Shown: piece by piece, positions 27,008 to 35,773 of the stretch | How positions within the stretch are numbered: the stretch's first letter is position 1 | Layout: every line of letters begins with the position of its first letter | Assembly (NCBI RefSeq): GCF_019422935.1 | Contig: NZ_JAHZCJ010000004.1 | Span: 200,933-264,932, forward strand | Direction: 5' to 3' | DNA length: 64,000 bases | From: Desulfovibrio sp. | GTDB taxonomy: Bacteria > Desulfobacterota > Desulfovibrionia > Desulfovibrionales > Desulfovibrionaceae | The notes under the pieces: generated by a model | What the model was told of the DNA's origin: nothing | Seen by the model: the letters and a program-made list of their open reading frames with translations, nothing else | The model's database searches: none | Position numbers and translations under genes: made by a program

Positions 27008-27828
27008 AGACAGTCTTTTGCCTTGACGACAAAGTCACCTACCTGACCCTGCTCAAGGTGGCGGTGCGTTCCTTGCGCGCCGTACAGGGCAAGGACGCCC
27101 CCTGCCTTTGCATATACGCCGGGAATGACGCCGCCTTGCTGGCAGAACTCGCTGCGGAGAACATCCCTGTTGCGCGCTATACGCCGCGCCTTGACCCAGG
27201 CGGTTTCACTCCTCTGGGGCAGGCCTGCGCCGGATGCTTTCTCAAACTTGAGCTGGCTCTTGTGCCCGAGCTTGCCCAGGACGACCGTGTGCTTTACTGC
27301 GATACGGATGTGCTTTTTTATCGCCCGCTGGACGAGCTTTTTGCGCAGCATCCGGCCTACGTGGGTATGGCAAGGGAATACACCGCCCCATTTTATCACC
27401 AGCACCAGCAGCTTTTTTATGAATACAGGGGCGAACGGTACACCGTCCCCATGCCTTTTCCTATCTGGACATATTCCAGCGGGGTGGCGCTGTTCAATCT
27501 GGAGCGGCTGCGCAAGCGTGACCTCATAGGGCACTTCATGGCTTTTTGCCGGGAAAATGAATCGCGTATCGGCAATCTTGATCAGTCGCTGGTGAATTAT
27601 TTTTTTGGCAAGCGCATTACGCGGCTGGATGACTGCTGGAACAGCCCTCCCTATAGAGAAGAATGCAGGGATGAAGCGCGGATAGTGCATTTTCACGGCC
27701 CCAAGCCGTGGGAATATAACCGAACCAACCTGACGGACCTGTGCATCAATCACTATGACTACATGCGGGGAATCTGGATGGAATACCTGAATCCCCAGGA
27801 GCGAGCGCTGGTGGAAAGCTGGGCGTAA
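27004..27828 (+). CDS. Family 8-like glycosyltransferase
   Basis: 274 residues, GTG start overlapping the kinase TGA by four bases (GTGA). Nucleotide-sugar transferase with GT-A fold: metal-binding DTD in VLYCDTDVLFYRPLDEL near residue 100, donor region FCLDDKVTYLTLLKVAV at the N-terminus, YSSGVALFNLERLR, NLDQSLVNYFF, and the HFHGPKPW block near residue 235, typical of GT8 enzymes. Probably modifies lipopolysaccharide or another surface glycan; acceptor unknown. Tight linkage to a phosphorelay kinase is unusual and may mean the sensor controls surface glycan changes, though its output could be elsewhere. Confidence 0.85.
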   Translation: MKTVFCLDDKVTYLTLLKVAVRSLRAVQGKDAPCLCIYAGNDAALLAELAAENIPVARYTPRLDPGGFTPLGQACAGCFLKLELALVPELAQDDRVLYCDTDVLFYRPLDELFAQHPAYVGMAREYTAPFYHQHQQLFYEYRGERYTVPMPFPIWTYSSGVALFNLERLRKRDLIGHFMAFCRENESRIGNLDQSLVNYFFGKRITRLDDCWNSPPYREECRDEARIVHFHGPKPWEYNRTNLTDLCINHYDYMRGIWMEYLNPQERALVESWA

Positions 27829-27862
27829 CCCGGCCCGAAAGGATTGTTTTTGTCACCCACTC

Positions 27863-27889
27863 TGAAGTATTCTCCGCTCTGTCCGATAA
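27863..27889 (+). promoter_or_regulatory. Sigma28 (FliA)-type promoter of cheW
   Basis: TGAAGTAT (27863-27870), 11 bases, TCCGATAA (27882-27889): 6/8 and 7/8 matches to TAAAGTTT-N11-GCCGATAA with exact spacing. A GC-rich hairpin (GCTCCCG / CGGGGGC, near 27911-27928) lies in the leader. cheW starts 139 bases beyond the -10. Confidence 0.68.
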
Positions 27890-28027
27890 GGTTGAAACCG
27901 GGGCCTGAACGCTCCCGTTAGCGGGGGCGATTCCGGCGCAGATTGCAGCGGATTGCATATGACGGATTGCCGCAGAAGCGGCGATTCATGGGCGGAAAAC
28001 GCCCACTTATACCATGGAGGCCATCCC

Positions 28028-28540
28028 ATGACGGATACAATGGACGCGGCGCAAGCGACTAGGCAGGACATGCTGCAAGGTTCCGGGCAGGAACATGAGG
28101 GCGACCTGCTTCAGCTGGTGACATTCCGCATTGGCGAAGAAGAGTTCGGGGTGGACATCCTTTCCGTTCAGGAAATCATCCGTCTCATGCAGATTACCAT
28201 GGTGCCCCATGCCGCAGCCTTTATTGAAGGCGTCATCAATCTGCGCGGCAAGGTTATTCCGGTCGTCAACATGCGTACGCGCTTCAGCATGCCCGCCCTG
28301 GAGCACGATGGCAACACGCGCATTGTTGTGATGGAATTTAACCAGAAGATAGTGGGCTTTCTGGTGGACGGCGTATCCGAAGTGCTGCGCATTCCCGCCT
28401 CCACGGTGGAGCCTGCGCCACCGGTGGTTTGCGGCATTGGCTCCGAGTATATCCGGGGCGTGGGCAAGCTTGAAGACCGCCTGCTCATTCTGCTTGACCT
28501 CGACACGTTATTGAGCGACATGAACGCCGATGCGGGTTAG
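28028..28540 (+). CDS. cheW: Chemotaxis coupling protein CheW
   Basis: 170 residues from ATG 28028 (MTDTMDAAQ), eight bases after GGAGG. Single CheW domain: LLQLVTFRIGEEEFGVDILSVQEI, VPHAAAFIEGVINLRGKVIPVVNMRTRF with the conserved NLRG, VVMEFNQKIVGFLVDGVSEVLRI, and IRGVGKLEDRLLILLDLDTLL. It links methyl-accepting receptors to the CheA kinase. No cheA or receptor gene is adjacent, so it is an orphan coupling protein, but its own sigma28-type promoter ties it to the motility regulon. A roughly 30-residue N-terminal extension before the domain is acidic and Gln-rich. Confidence 0.95.
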   Translation: MTDTMDAAQATRQDMLQGSGQEHEGDLLQLVTFRIGEEEFGVDILSVQEIIRLMQITMVPHAAAFIEGVINLRGKVIPVVNMRTRFSMPALEHDGNTRIVVMEFNQKIVGFLVDGVSEVLRIPASTVEPAPPVVCGIGSEYIRGVGKLEDRLLILLDLDTLLSDMNADAG

Positions 28541-28697
28541 CATGGCGGCCAGGCGCGCACTACTGATTCCGTGCGGACGGCGGACTTATTAAAGCCCGGC
28601 GTCCTGCGGTATTTTGAGTGAACGACGCGCAGCCTGAAGCCTTCGCCAGCCGGAGCGGCACAGCCGCTACGGTTATGCCGCCGCAGCAGGAGGCCTT

Positions 28698-29837
28698 ATG
28701 TCCATGCGTCTTTCCCGCTCCATTGTGGGTGAAGCTGAAGCCCGCGCCGTAAGCCGTGTTATAACTGAAGACGGCTATCTCGGCATGGGCAACGAAGTGC
28801 GTCTTTTTGAAGAAGAAGTCGCCCGCTACCTCGGCGTCAAGCCCAGTCAGGTTATTTCCGTAAATACAGGTACTGCGGCCCTGCATCTGGCTGTGGACGG
28901 CGTTGCCGCCCAGTGCCGCGTAGACGGCAAGCCGGAAGTTCTGGTACCTTCCCTTACCTTTGTGGCGTCTTTTCAGGCCATTACCGCCGCAGGCTGCCAG
29001 CCTGTGGCCTGCGATGTGCTGCCCGAAACCGGCACCATTGACCTTGCCGATGCCGAACGCCGCCTGACCCCCCGCACCATTGCCATCATGCCCGTGCACT
29101 ATGCCAGCAATCCCTGGCATATTGACGAGATATACGATTTTGCCCGCGCCAAGGGCTTGCGTGTGGTGGAAGACGCCGCCCACGCTTTTGGCTGCAAAAG
29201 CAGGGGACGCATGATCGGCAGTTTTGGCGACATGGTCTGCTTCAGCTTTGACGGCATCAAAAATATTACCTGCGGTGAAGGCGGTTGCCTGGTGGCCTTT
29301 GATGAGGCCGCCGGGAATCTGGCCTCTGACGCACGGCTGCTTTCTGTGGCCAACGATGCAAAGCAGCGTTTTGCCGGGGCGCGTTCGTGGGATCCCGATG
29401 TGACCCGTCAGGGCTGGCGCTATCACATGAGCAATATCATGGCCGCCATCGGGCGGGTGCAGCTTGGGCGGCTTGAATCGGAATTTATTCCGGCACGCCG
29501 CAAGCTTACGGCTATTTACGAACAGCGTCTCGCCAACGTGGAGGGCCTTGCCCTGCTGGCCACTGATCCGCAGGACTTTGTGGTGCGCCATATCATGCCT
29601 GTGCGCGTTCTGGGTGGCCGCAAGGATGCCGTTAAGGAATTTATGGCGGCACGCGATATCCCCACTGGTGTGCATTACAAGCCCAACCACCTGCTCAGCT
29701 GCTTTGGCGGGGGCGCGGAGTCGCTGCCCGTGACGGAACAGCTCTATGGCGAACTTGTGACCCTGCCCCTGCACCCCGGCCTCAGCACCGAAGATGTGGA
29801 GAGCGTGTGCGACGCGCTTGTTGCCGCACTCAAGTAG
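28698..29837 (+). CDS. DegT/DnrJ/EryC1/StrS-family PLP sugar aminotransferase
   Basis: 379 residues. PLP Lys is Lys188 in CFSFDGIKNITCGEGG; other family marks are NTGTAALHLAV near 55, MPVHYASNPWHIDEI near 133, VEDAAHAFGCK near 158 (Asp binding the pyridine N), and MSNIMAAIGRVQLGRLE. It transfers an amino group from Glu to a nucleotide-linked keto-sugar for surface polysaccharides or glycoproteins. SD AGGAGG is four bases from the first ATG and ten from the second (28704), so either may be used. Heads a set with GtrA and GT2 genes. The 157-base gap after cheW has no clear promoter. Confidence 0.9.
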   Translation: MSMRLSRSIVGEAEARAVSRVITEDGYLGMGNEVRLFEEEVARYLGVKPSQVISVNTGTAALHLAVDGVAAQCRVDGKPEVLVPSLTFVASFQAITAAGCQPVACDVLPETGTIDLADAERRLTPRTIAIMPVHYASNPWHIDEIYDFARAKGLRVVEDAAHAFGCKSRGRMIGSFGDMVCFSFDGIKNITCGEGGCLVAFDEAAGNLASDARLLSVANDAKQRFAGARSWDPDVTRQGWRYHMSNIMAAIGRVQLGRLESEFIPARRKLTAIYEQRLANVEGLALLATDPQDFVVRHIMPVRVLGGRKDAVKEFMAARDIPTGVHYKPNHLLSCFGGGAESLPVTEQLYGELVTLPLHPGLSTEDVESVCDALVAALK

Positions 29838-29864
29838 CGCTTGCCGGTGCGCAGGAGATTTGCC

Positions 29865-30401
29865 GTGGTTAGCGGCTGGCAGGCTGTGCCGGGCTTCAGG
29901 TGGCTGGCGGATCTGGTGCGCGGGCTTTTGGCCCGGCGCTGGGTGCGTTTTGGCATTGTGGGCGGCGCGGCTTCCGTAAGCTACTTTCTGCTGGGGCTGT
30001 TGTTCGTCAACGTGGCAGGTTTGCCCACGCTGGCGGGCAACGCCCTGGCCTACGCGCTCAGTTTTATCGTTTCCTATCTTGGGCAATGCCTGTGGACGTT
30101 CCGCGCCGCAGATCCCACCGCAGGCATTGCCAGCCACCGAACCATGTTGCCGCGCTTTGCGGCTACCCAGGCTGTGGGGCTGTGCTGCAATTCGGCCATT
30201 GTCTGGCTGCTGGTGCGGCTTGGCGTACCTTATGCCTGGGCCATGCCCGTTGCTGTTCTAACTGTTCCTGTCATGGTTTATGCGCTGTGCAAGGTCTGGG
30301 TATTCAGAACGCAGGCTTCATTCGCTCCCGCCGGGGCAGGTCAAAGCCCGGCGCAACAGACATCCACGCCCCCCAACGCGCGCAATGAGGATAAAGCATG
30401 A
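29865..30401 (+). CDS. GtrA-family membrane protein
   Basis: 178 residues, GTG start seven bases after GGAG. Four hydrophobic helices with the GtrA pattern: RFGIVGGAASVSYFLLGLLFV, AYALSFIVSYLGQCLWTFR, RFAATQAVGLCCNSAIVWLL and PVMVYALCKVWVFR. GtrA-like proteins are thought to move undecaprenyl-phosphate-linked sugars across the inner membrane for later glycosylation. The C-terminal 25 residues are polar and Pro/Ala rich. It lies 27 bases after the aminotransferase and overlaps the next GT2 gene by four bases, fitting a glycan-modification operon. Confidence 0.88.
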   Translation: MVSGWQAVPGFRWLADLVRGLLARRWVRFGIVGGAASVSYFLLGLLFVNVAGLPTLAGNALAYALSFIVSYLGQCLWTFRAADPTAGIASHRTMLPRFAATQAVGLCCNSAIVWLLVRLGVPYAWAMPVAVLTVPVMVYALCKVWVFRTQASFAPAGAGQSPAQQTSTPPNARNEDKA

Positions 30402-31372
30402 ACGCTCCCGCTGTTTCGGTCATCATGAACTGTCTGAACAGTTCCCGCGATCTGCGTGAAGCCATGGACAGCCTCATGGCCCAGACATTCACGGATTTTG
30501 AGGTTGTTTTCTGGGACAACTGCTCAACGGATGAAAGCCCCGCCATTGCCAAAAGCTATGGCGAAAAGGTGCGCTACTTCCGGGGAGAGAGTATTGTGCC
30601 TCTGGGCGAGGGGCGCAATCTGGCCCTGGCGCAGGCCCGTGGGCGGTATCTGGCCTTTCTTGACTGCGATGACGTGTGGCGGCCCGCCAAGCTGGAACGT
30701 CAGGTGGCCCTGTTTGAAGCCAACCCGCGTGTGGGCCTGGTGTGCACGGATACGGAAATTTTTGACGGCAAGCGCGTGTTCAAGAGGCTTTTTGCCGAAA
30801 CGTCCCCCGCGCGGGGCATGGCATTTGCCGCATTGATGGAACGCCAGTGGATTTCCATGTCGTCTGCCATGGTCAGCCGCGAGGCGCTGGCAAGCCTTTC
30901 GCCCGATAAAACACCATCTGGTGAAGGGCGCAACGGGGAGTGGTTTGACCAGAGCCTCAACGTGTGCGAGGAGGCCGATGTTTTTTACCGCATTGCCCAC
31001 GATTGGGAGCTGGACTATGTGGATGAGTCGCTGACCCTCTGGCGGGTGCACGGGGGCAACACGACCTTTCGCAAATTTGGTCAGTTTGCTGATGAAACTT
31101 TACGCATTCTTGAGAAGCACCGGGCGTTGTACCCTGGCTATGATCAGGAATATTCTGGTCTTGTCACAATGATGACCCGCAGGGCGGGCTTTCAAAAAGC
31201 GGTGGCCCTGTGGCGCGAAGGGCACAACGCCGCCGCCCGGGAGGCCATAAAACCCTGGCGGAACAGCGGGCGCAAATTCAGAATTTTCTGGTGGGCAAGT
31301 TATCTGCCAGGAATTTTTTTTGACGTGGCCGCCCGCCTGTATTTCGCGCTGCCAGCCAATTTGCGACAATAG
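30398..31372 (+). CDS. Family 2 glycosyltransferase
   Basis: 324 residues, ATG overlapping the GtrA stop (ATGA). GT-A fold: VSVIMNCLNSSRDLREAMDSLMAQTF at the N-terminus, VVFWDNCSTDESP with the first Asp, and FLDCDDVWRPAKLERQV as the metal-binding D-x-D near residue 88. Ends with amphipathic segments (FRIFWWASYLPGIFF) that may dock on the membrane. With GtrA as a flippase partner it likely builds or uses a polyprenyl-linked sugar. Sugar and acceptor unknown. Confidence 0.9.
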   Translation: MNAPAVSVIMNCLNSSRDLREAMDSLMAQTFTDFEVVFWDNCSTDESPAIAKSYGEKVRYFRGESIVPLGEGRNLALAQARGRYLAFLDCDDVWRPAKLERQVALFEANPRVGLVCTDTEIFDGKRVFKRLFAETSPARGMAFAALMERQWISMSSAMVSREALASLSPDKTPSGEGRNGEWFDQSLNVCEEADVFYRIAHDWELDYVDESLTLWRVHGGNTTFRKFGQFADETLRILEKHRALYPGYDQEYSGLVTMMTRRAGFQKAVALWREGHNAAAREAIKPWRNSGRKFRIFWWASYLPGIFFDVAARLYFALPANLRQ

Positions 31373-31544
31373 CAGTAAGTTTTGTCTCGACTTGGATAGG
31401 GAAACATATTGTATTTTTTGCTGAAAGATTATATTCGCACTCAAAGGTCTTAGTGGGGGAAAAAAGTAGCATTTCTGGGTCGCACGGAAGGGACTCACTC
31501 TGCTCAAGCCCCCTTGCAACACATAACAGTTGAGGGTCTGTTAT

Positions 31545-33185
31545 ATGGCTTGGACACAAGTGTATGATCCGGTTGGCGGAGCTGTAGTTTCCGCCCTGCT
31601 GGCAGGTATCCCCCTGATCAGCCTTTTTTACATGCTGGCCGTGCGTCGTGCTAAGGGGCATTACGCCGCGGCTCTTGCTGTGGCACTTTCTTTCGTTCTG
31701 GCGGTTGCCGTGTGGGGCATGCCGTTTGGGACAGCGCTGGGCGCATTGAGCTACGGCGCGGCCTTTGGCCTCTTCCCCATCATCTGGATCGTTATTACGG
31801 CGGTCTGGGTGTACAACATGACTGTGGAATCGGGCGAATTTGAATACATCAAAGAATCGCTCGCGCGTCTGACGGACGACCGTCGTTTGCAGGCAATCTT
31901 TATCGCCTTTGCCTTTGGTTCCTTCATTGAAGGTACCGCTGGCTTCGGCACCCCTGTGGCAATCACCGCCGCCATGCTGGTGGGCCTGGGCTTCCGCCCC
32001 CTGTACGCCGCTGGTATCTGTCTGATTGCCAACACCGCGCCCGTGGCCTTTGGCGCCATTGGTATCCCGATCATCGTAGGCGCCCAGGTTTCCGGCATTC
32101 CTGAAATGCACGTGAGCCAGATCGTTGGTCGTCAGCTGCCCTTCCTGTCCATCCTGGTGCCCCTGTGGCTCTGCGTGGTCATGTGCGGCTTCAAGCGCGC
32201 CATGGAAGTGCTGCCCGCCATCATCGTGGCTGGCGTGAGCTTCGCCGGTTCGCAGTTCCTGTTCTCCAACTACCACGGCGCTACGCTGCCCGATATCATG
32301 TCGGCTCTTATCACCATCATTGCCATGGTGTTGTTGCTGCGCGTGTGGAAGCCCAAGACCGTGTGGCGTTTTGAGGGCGAAAAGGAAACCGTGCTGACCG
32401 GAGCTGCCCCTTCAACGGGCGTGGTGCTGCGTGCGTGGCTGCCTTACATCGTTCTGGCCGTCATGGTGTTCTTGTGGGGCCTGCCCCAGTTCAAGAACTT
32501 GCTGAACGCCGTGCCCGGTTCGGTGCTCAAGTTCTCCTGGCCCGCTCTTGACGGCATGGTGCACAAGGCTGCTCCCATCCTGGCCGCCGGCAAGGATCCC
32601 AACTATCCCGCAGTGTTCGTGTTCAACTGGCTTTCCGCCGGTGGTACGGCCATCCTGCTGGCCGGTTTCTTCTCCGTGCCTTTCATGCCTGGTTATTCGT
32701 TCGGCAAGGCTATTAACTGCCTGTTCCGCACCATTCACCAGCTGCGCTTCCCCATTGCGACCATCGCCATGATCCTGGGCCTGGCTTACCTCATGAACTT
32801 CTCTGGCATGAGCTCCACTCTGGGTATTGCTTTTACCCTGACTGGCCCGCTGTTCCCGCTCTTCTCGCCCCTGCTGGGCTGGTTGGGCGTGTTCCTGACC
32901 GGTTCGGACACCTCTTCAAACGCCCTGTTCTGCGGTATGCAGCGCTCCACGGCTGAAGTGGTGGGCATGGATCCGGCCCTGGCCGTTTCCGCCAACTCTT
33001 CCGGTGGTGTTACCGGTAAGATGATTTCGCCCCAGTCCATCAGTGTGGCAACAGCTGCCACCAATCTGGTTGGGCATGAAGGCGATCTCTTCCGGTTTAC
33101 GCTTGGTCACAGTTTGGCCATGACGGGCTTTATCTGCGTGCTCACCTACTTGCAGTCTAACGTGCTGCATTGGATGCTGCCGTAA
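31545..33185 (+). CDS. lldP: L-lactate permease
   Basis: 546 residues from ATG 31545, eight bases after GAGGG. A dozen or more helices of the LctP family: IIWIVITAVWVYNMTVESGEFEYIKESLARLTDDRRLQ near residue 85, then FGSFIEGTAGFGTPVAITAAML, LIANTAPVAFGAIGIPI, LTGSDTSSNALFCGMQ and GGVTGKMISPQSISVATAA. Imports lactate with protons for oxidation to pyruvate, the main electron donor of Desulfovibrio. Codons are strongly biased toward AAC, AAG, TTC and CTG compared with neighbours, which suggests high expression. The 172-base upstream gap is AT-rich with several candidate -10 boxes, none decisive. Followed by a clean terminator. Confidence 0.96.
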   Translation: MAWTQVYDPVGGAVVSALLAGIPLISLFYMLAVRRAKGHYAAALAVALSFVLAVAVWGMPFGTALGALSYGAAFGLFPIIWIVITAVWVYNMTVESGEFEYIKESLARLTDDRRLQAIFIAFAFGSFIEGTAGFGTPVAITAAMLVGLGFRPLYAAGICLIANTAPVAFGAIGIPIIVGAQVSGIPEMHVSQIVGRQLPFLSILVPLWLCVVMCGFKRAMEVLPAIIVAGVSFAGSQFLFSNYHGATLPDIMSALITIIAMVLLLRVWKPKTVWRFEGEKETVLTGAAPSTGVVLRAWLPYIVLAVMVFLWGLPQFKNLLNAVPGSVLKFSWPALDGMVHKAAPILAAGKDPNYPAVFVFNWLSAGGTAILLAGFFSVPFMPGYSFGKAINCLFRTIHQLRFPIATIAMILGLAYLMNFSGMSSTLGIAFTLTGPLFPLFSPLLGWLGVFLTGSDTSSNALFCGMQRSTAEVVGMDPALAVSANSSGGVTGKMISPQSISVATAATNLVGHEGDLFRFTLGHSLAMTGFICVLTYLQSNVLHWMLP

Positions 33186-33210
33186 ACTTGGTTTTCCTTC
33201 CGTAATATGG

Positions 33211-33237
33211 CGCCGCCCCGCAAGGGGCGGCGTTTTT
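33211..33237 (+). terminator. Intrinsic terminator after lldP
   Basis: CGCCGCCCC (33211-33219), GCAA loop, GGGGCGGCG (33224-33232), then five T. A textbook stem of nine pairs. Confidence 0.9.
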
Positions 33238-33389
33238 ACGTTTATGGGGAAGGGAAATCCTCAGCAAAGGCAGAGCACAGCCGCTCCACCGTCAGAGAAC
33301 CTGCAAACCCTTATGGGACGGGCACTCCAAGTTGTCTTGCCAGTAGGCCTTGTCTGCTTTATGGTGCGCTGCAATGCTTGGAGGACTAC

Positions 33390-35204
33390 ATGGATTCGCA
33401 GCAGATAACGTTTTCTTCAACCGTCAAATCACTGGGCCTTGTGTTTGGCGATATTGGTACAAGCCCCATATATACGCTGGCAGTCATATTCATGCTGACC
33501 GAGCGCACAGAAGACCATTTTATCGGGATTCTTTCGCTGATTATCTGGACTTTGCTGCTGCTCGTGACAGTGGGGTACGCGTGGCTGGCCATGAGCCTGA
33601 GCAAGGGCGGCGAGGGCGGCACCATTGTGTTGCTTTCCATCCTGCGGCCATTGCTGCGTTCTGGCAGAAAAATCGGCTTTGCTTCGGTTATGGCCTTTGT
33701 GGGTGTTTCACTGCTCATTGGCGACGGGGTCATTACCCCGGCCATTTCCATCCTTTCAGCGGTGGAAGGCCTGACCCTTGTGCCGGGCCTTGAGAAGACC
33801 CCCAAGGTCGCGATTATTGGCGTTGCACTGGTATTTACAACCCTGCTTTTTGCCGTGCAGAAAAAGGGCAGCGGAACGGTATCCGGCGTGTTTGGCCCGA
33901 TCATGGCGCTGTGGTTTGGCGTGCTGGCTGTTTCAGGCATAGCCTCCATAACGCAGGCGCCTCAGGTCGTGAAGGCGCTGAACCCCATGTATGCCATTGA
34001 TTTTATGGTGCACAACGGGATCGCGAGCTTTTTTGTGCTTTCTGAGGTTATTTTGTGCGCCACAGGCGGCGAGGCTCTCTATGCGGATATGGGCCACATG
34101 GGGCGCAAACCCATTATTGCAGCCTGGGGCATTGTTTTTGTGGCTCTGGTGGCCAGCTATATGGGGCAGACTTCGTTTCTTATCCGCAATCCAGATGCCG
34201 AGAACGTGCTGTTTGAATTGATTAACAGCCAGGCCAGACATCTGTATGTTCCATTCCTGGTACTCAGCCTCATGGCCACGGTCATTGCTTCACAGGCCCT
34301 CATAAGCGGCTTGTTTTCCATCATGTACCAGTGCATGGCCACCCACATAATGCCCTTGTTCAAGGTGGACTTTACCTCAAAAGAGCTGCACTCGCAGATA
34401 TATATCAATTCAGTGAACTGGGCTTTGTATGTTGCTGTGGTACTTGCCATCTGCGGATTTGGCGAATCCCACAAGCTTGCTGCGGCATACGGCCTTGCCG
34501 TTACCGGCACCATGTCCATAACCGGCGTATTTATGGTCTGGATTTTCCATTTGCAGGGGCGGCACTTCAATTCCGTCATTGCGGCCATAGTCTGTGCGCT
34601 TGATTTCATCTACCTCTTTGCCAATTTTTATAAATTTCCGCACGGCGGGTACTGGTCCATCCTCATTTCACTTATTCCGCTTACTGTTATCCTTATCTAT
34701 ACCCGTGGGCAGAGGGCTGCGTATCAACGCATGCGCCCCATGGGCAAGGAGCAGTTTCTGGAAAGGTTTGCCGAAGAGCGGGCCAGAGGCTGCGCCATAC
34801 GCGGTACAGCCATATTTTTTTTGCGCAGTCTGGACAAGGTTTCGCCCTACATTGTCAAGACCATGTTCAGCAATGGCATTATTTATGAGCAGAACATCAT
34901 GCTTTGCATCGGGCGCACCAATGAGCCCATAGGCGTGACATGGCATTTTGATGAGGACCCCGCCGAGGGCATCCGTGTTTTTGAAGTGGCAGCCGGTTAT
35001 ATGGAGGTAGTTGATATCTACCACATACTCTCTGAAGCGGGTATCAAGCCACGAGTCATATTTTATGGCGTGGAAGACATCCTCACAAGTTCGCCTGTGT
35101 GGCGCATTTACGCCATCATCAAAAAACTGGCGCCGTCGTTCGTACAGTTTTACAAAATGCCGGTACATGCCGTGCATGGGGTTATCAGCCGCATAGACAT
35201 GTAG
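33390..35204 (+). CDS. kup: KUP-family potassium uptake protein
   Basis: 604 residues from ATG 33390 (MDSQQITFS), with GGAGG just ahead; the frame upstream runs through the lldP terminator and is not coding. About twelve helices in the first 440 residues with Kup marks: LGLVFGDIGTSPIYTL at residue 14, YAWLAMSLSKGGEGGTIVLLS near 60, LSAVEGLTL, CATGGEALYADMGHMG near 220 and a cytosolic C-terminal domain. Imports K+ with protons. The c-di-AMP or other riboswitch sometimes found before K+ genes was not recognised in the 150-base leader. A small lipoprotein gene follows after 39 bases. Confidence 0.94.
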   Translation: MDSQQITFSSTVKSLGLVFGDIGTSPIYTLAVIFMLTERTEDHFIGILSLIIWTLLLLVTVGYAWLAMSLSKGGEGGTIVLLSILRPLLRSGRKIGFASVMAFVGVSLLIGDGVITPAISILSAVEGLTLVPGLEKTPKVAIIGVALVFTTLLFAVQKKGSGTVSGVFGPIMALWFGVLAVSGIASITQAPQVVKALNPMYAIDFMVHNGIASFFVLSEVILCATGGEALYADMGHMGRKPIIAAWGIVFVALVASYMGQTSFLIRNPDAENVLFELINSQARHLYVPFLVLSLMATVIASQALISGLFSIMYQCMATHIMPLFKVDFTSKELHSQIYINSVNWALYVAVVLAICGFGESHKLAAAYGLAVTGTMSITGVFMVWIFHLQGRHFNSVIAAIVCALDFIYLFANFYKFPHGGYWSILISLIPLTVILIYTRGQRAAYQRMRPMGKEQFLERFAEERARGCAIRGTAIFFLRSLDKVSPYIVKTMFSNGIIYEQNIMLCIGRTNEPIGVTWHFDEDPAEGIRVFEVAAGYMEVVDIYHILSEAGIKPRVIFYGVEDILTSSPVWRIYAIIKKLAPSFVQFYKMPVHAVHGVISRIDM

Positions 35205-35243
35205 ACGCGTGCTTTGCCAAGCATGCCTACCAGGGGGCCCGTC

Positions 35244-35519
35244 ATGCAGAAACATTCATTCGTTGGCTGTGGTTTGCTTATACTGTGCCTGCTGTCAGGT
35301 TTTCTGGCTTTCGGCTGCACCCCTCGTGAGCGGCCTCCCCTGACATTTGACGATCAGCAGGCCCTGGCGGCCAATCAGCAGTGCCGGGCAGAAGCCACAC
35401 AGATGAACAATGAGTGGCGCGGCGATACCAGTTATTTTCCCTGGCGGGCCTATTACGACATGTGCATGAGGCGTTTTGAAATCACGGATACGGAAATGCG
35501 CAAGCTGCGCCTGCCGTGA
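35244..35519 (+). CDS. Small putative lipoprotein
   Basis: 91 residues from ATG 35244 (MQKHSFVGCG). A hydrophobic segment (LLILCLLSGFLA) ends in AFGC, a near-match to a lipobox with Cys25 (Phe at -2 is atypical). The remainder is polar, with QQALAANQQCRAEATQM and a YYDMCMRRFEIT block, giving two more Cys. No family recognised. Lies 39 bases after kup and probably shares its transcript, and is followed by 250 bases without a gene and a strong terminator. Confidence 0.65.
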   Translation: MQKHSFVGCGLLILCLLSGFLAFGCTPRERPPLTFDDQQALAANQQCRAEATQMNNEWRGDTSYFPWRAYYDMCMRRFEITDTEMRKLRLP

Positions 35520-35718
35520 TCACGTCTGCCTCAGGCCAGCAGCAAGGCTGGCGTTGCTGCACCAATCGCCTACGTAGTGAAAGAGAAAAGTTTGGCCTAG
35601 ATTTGCCCTTTGAGCCGCTTTTTTTGATTTTTGATAATGGGGTCGGGCTGACACCGTCGTGCTCTGACGAGCTATTTATGGGCCATATTTGGCATAATGG
35701 CTGAGGGGTATGATGCGG

Positions 35719-35764
35719 TGCAAAAAAGAAGGGTGACTCGCTTGAGTCACCCTTCTTTTTTGCA
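35719..35764. terminator. Bidirectional terminator between the kup transcript and lepA
   Basis: A perfect 21-base inverted repeat (35719-35739 with 35744-35764, four-base loop GCTT) whose inner part is GAAGGGTGACTC and whose ends are A6 and T6. Suits both converging genes. The preceding 200 bases (35520-35718) hold no gene I can support. Confidence 0.92.
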
Positions 35765-35773
35765 TTTTCAAGT

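Noticed and set aside
28560..30137. A 525-codon minus-strand frame opposite the aminotransferase and GtrA genes
   Set aside because: It covers two well-supported genes and their boundary, with a His/Gly-rich product lacking any recognisable fold.
33238..33389. Possible c-di-AMP (ydaO-type) riboswitch upstream of kup
   Set aside because: Fragments such as AAATCCT and a GGG run are present but the conserved core and pairing order could not be assembled.
35516..35704. A 62-codon ORF after the small lipoprotein gene
   Set aside because: No SD, no neighbours in step and no recognisable composition. Region is better described as non-coding before a terminator.
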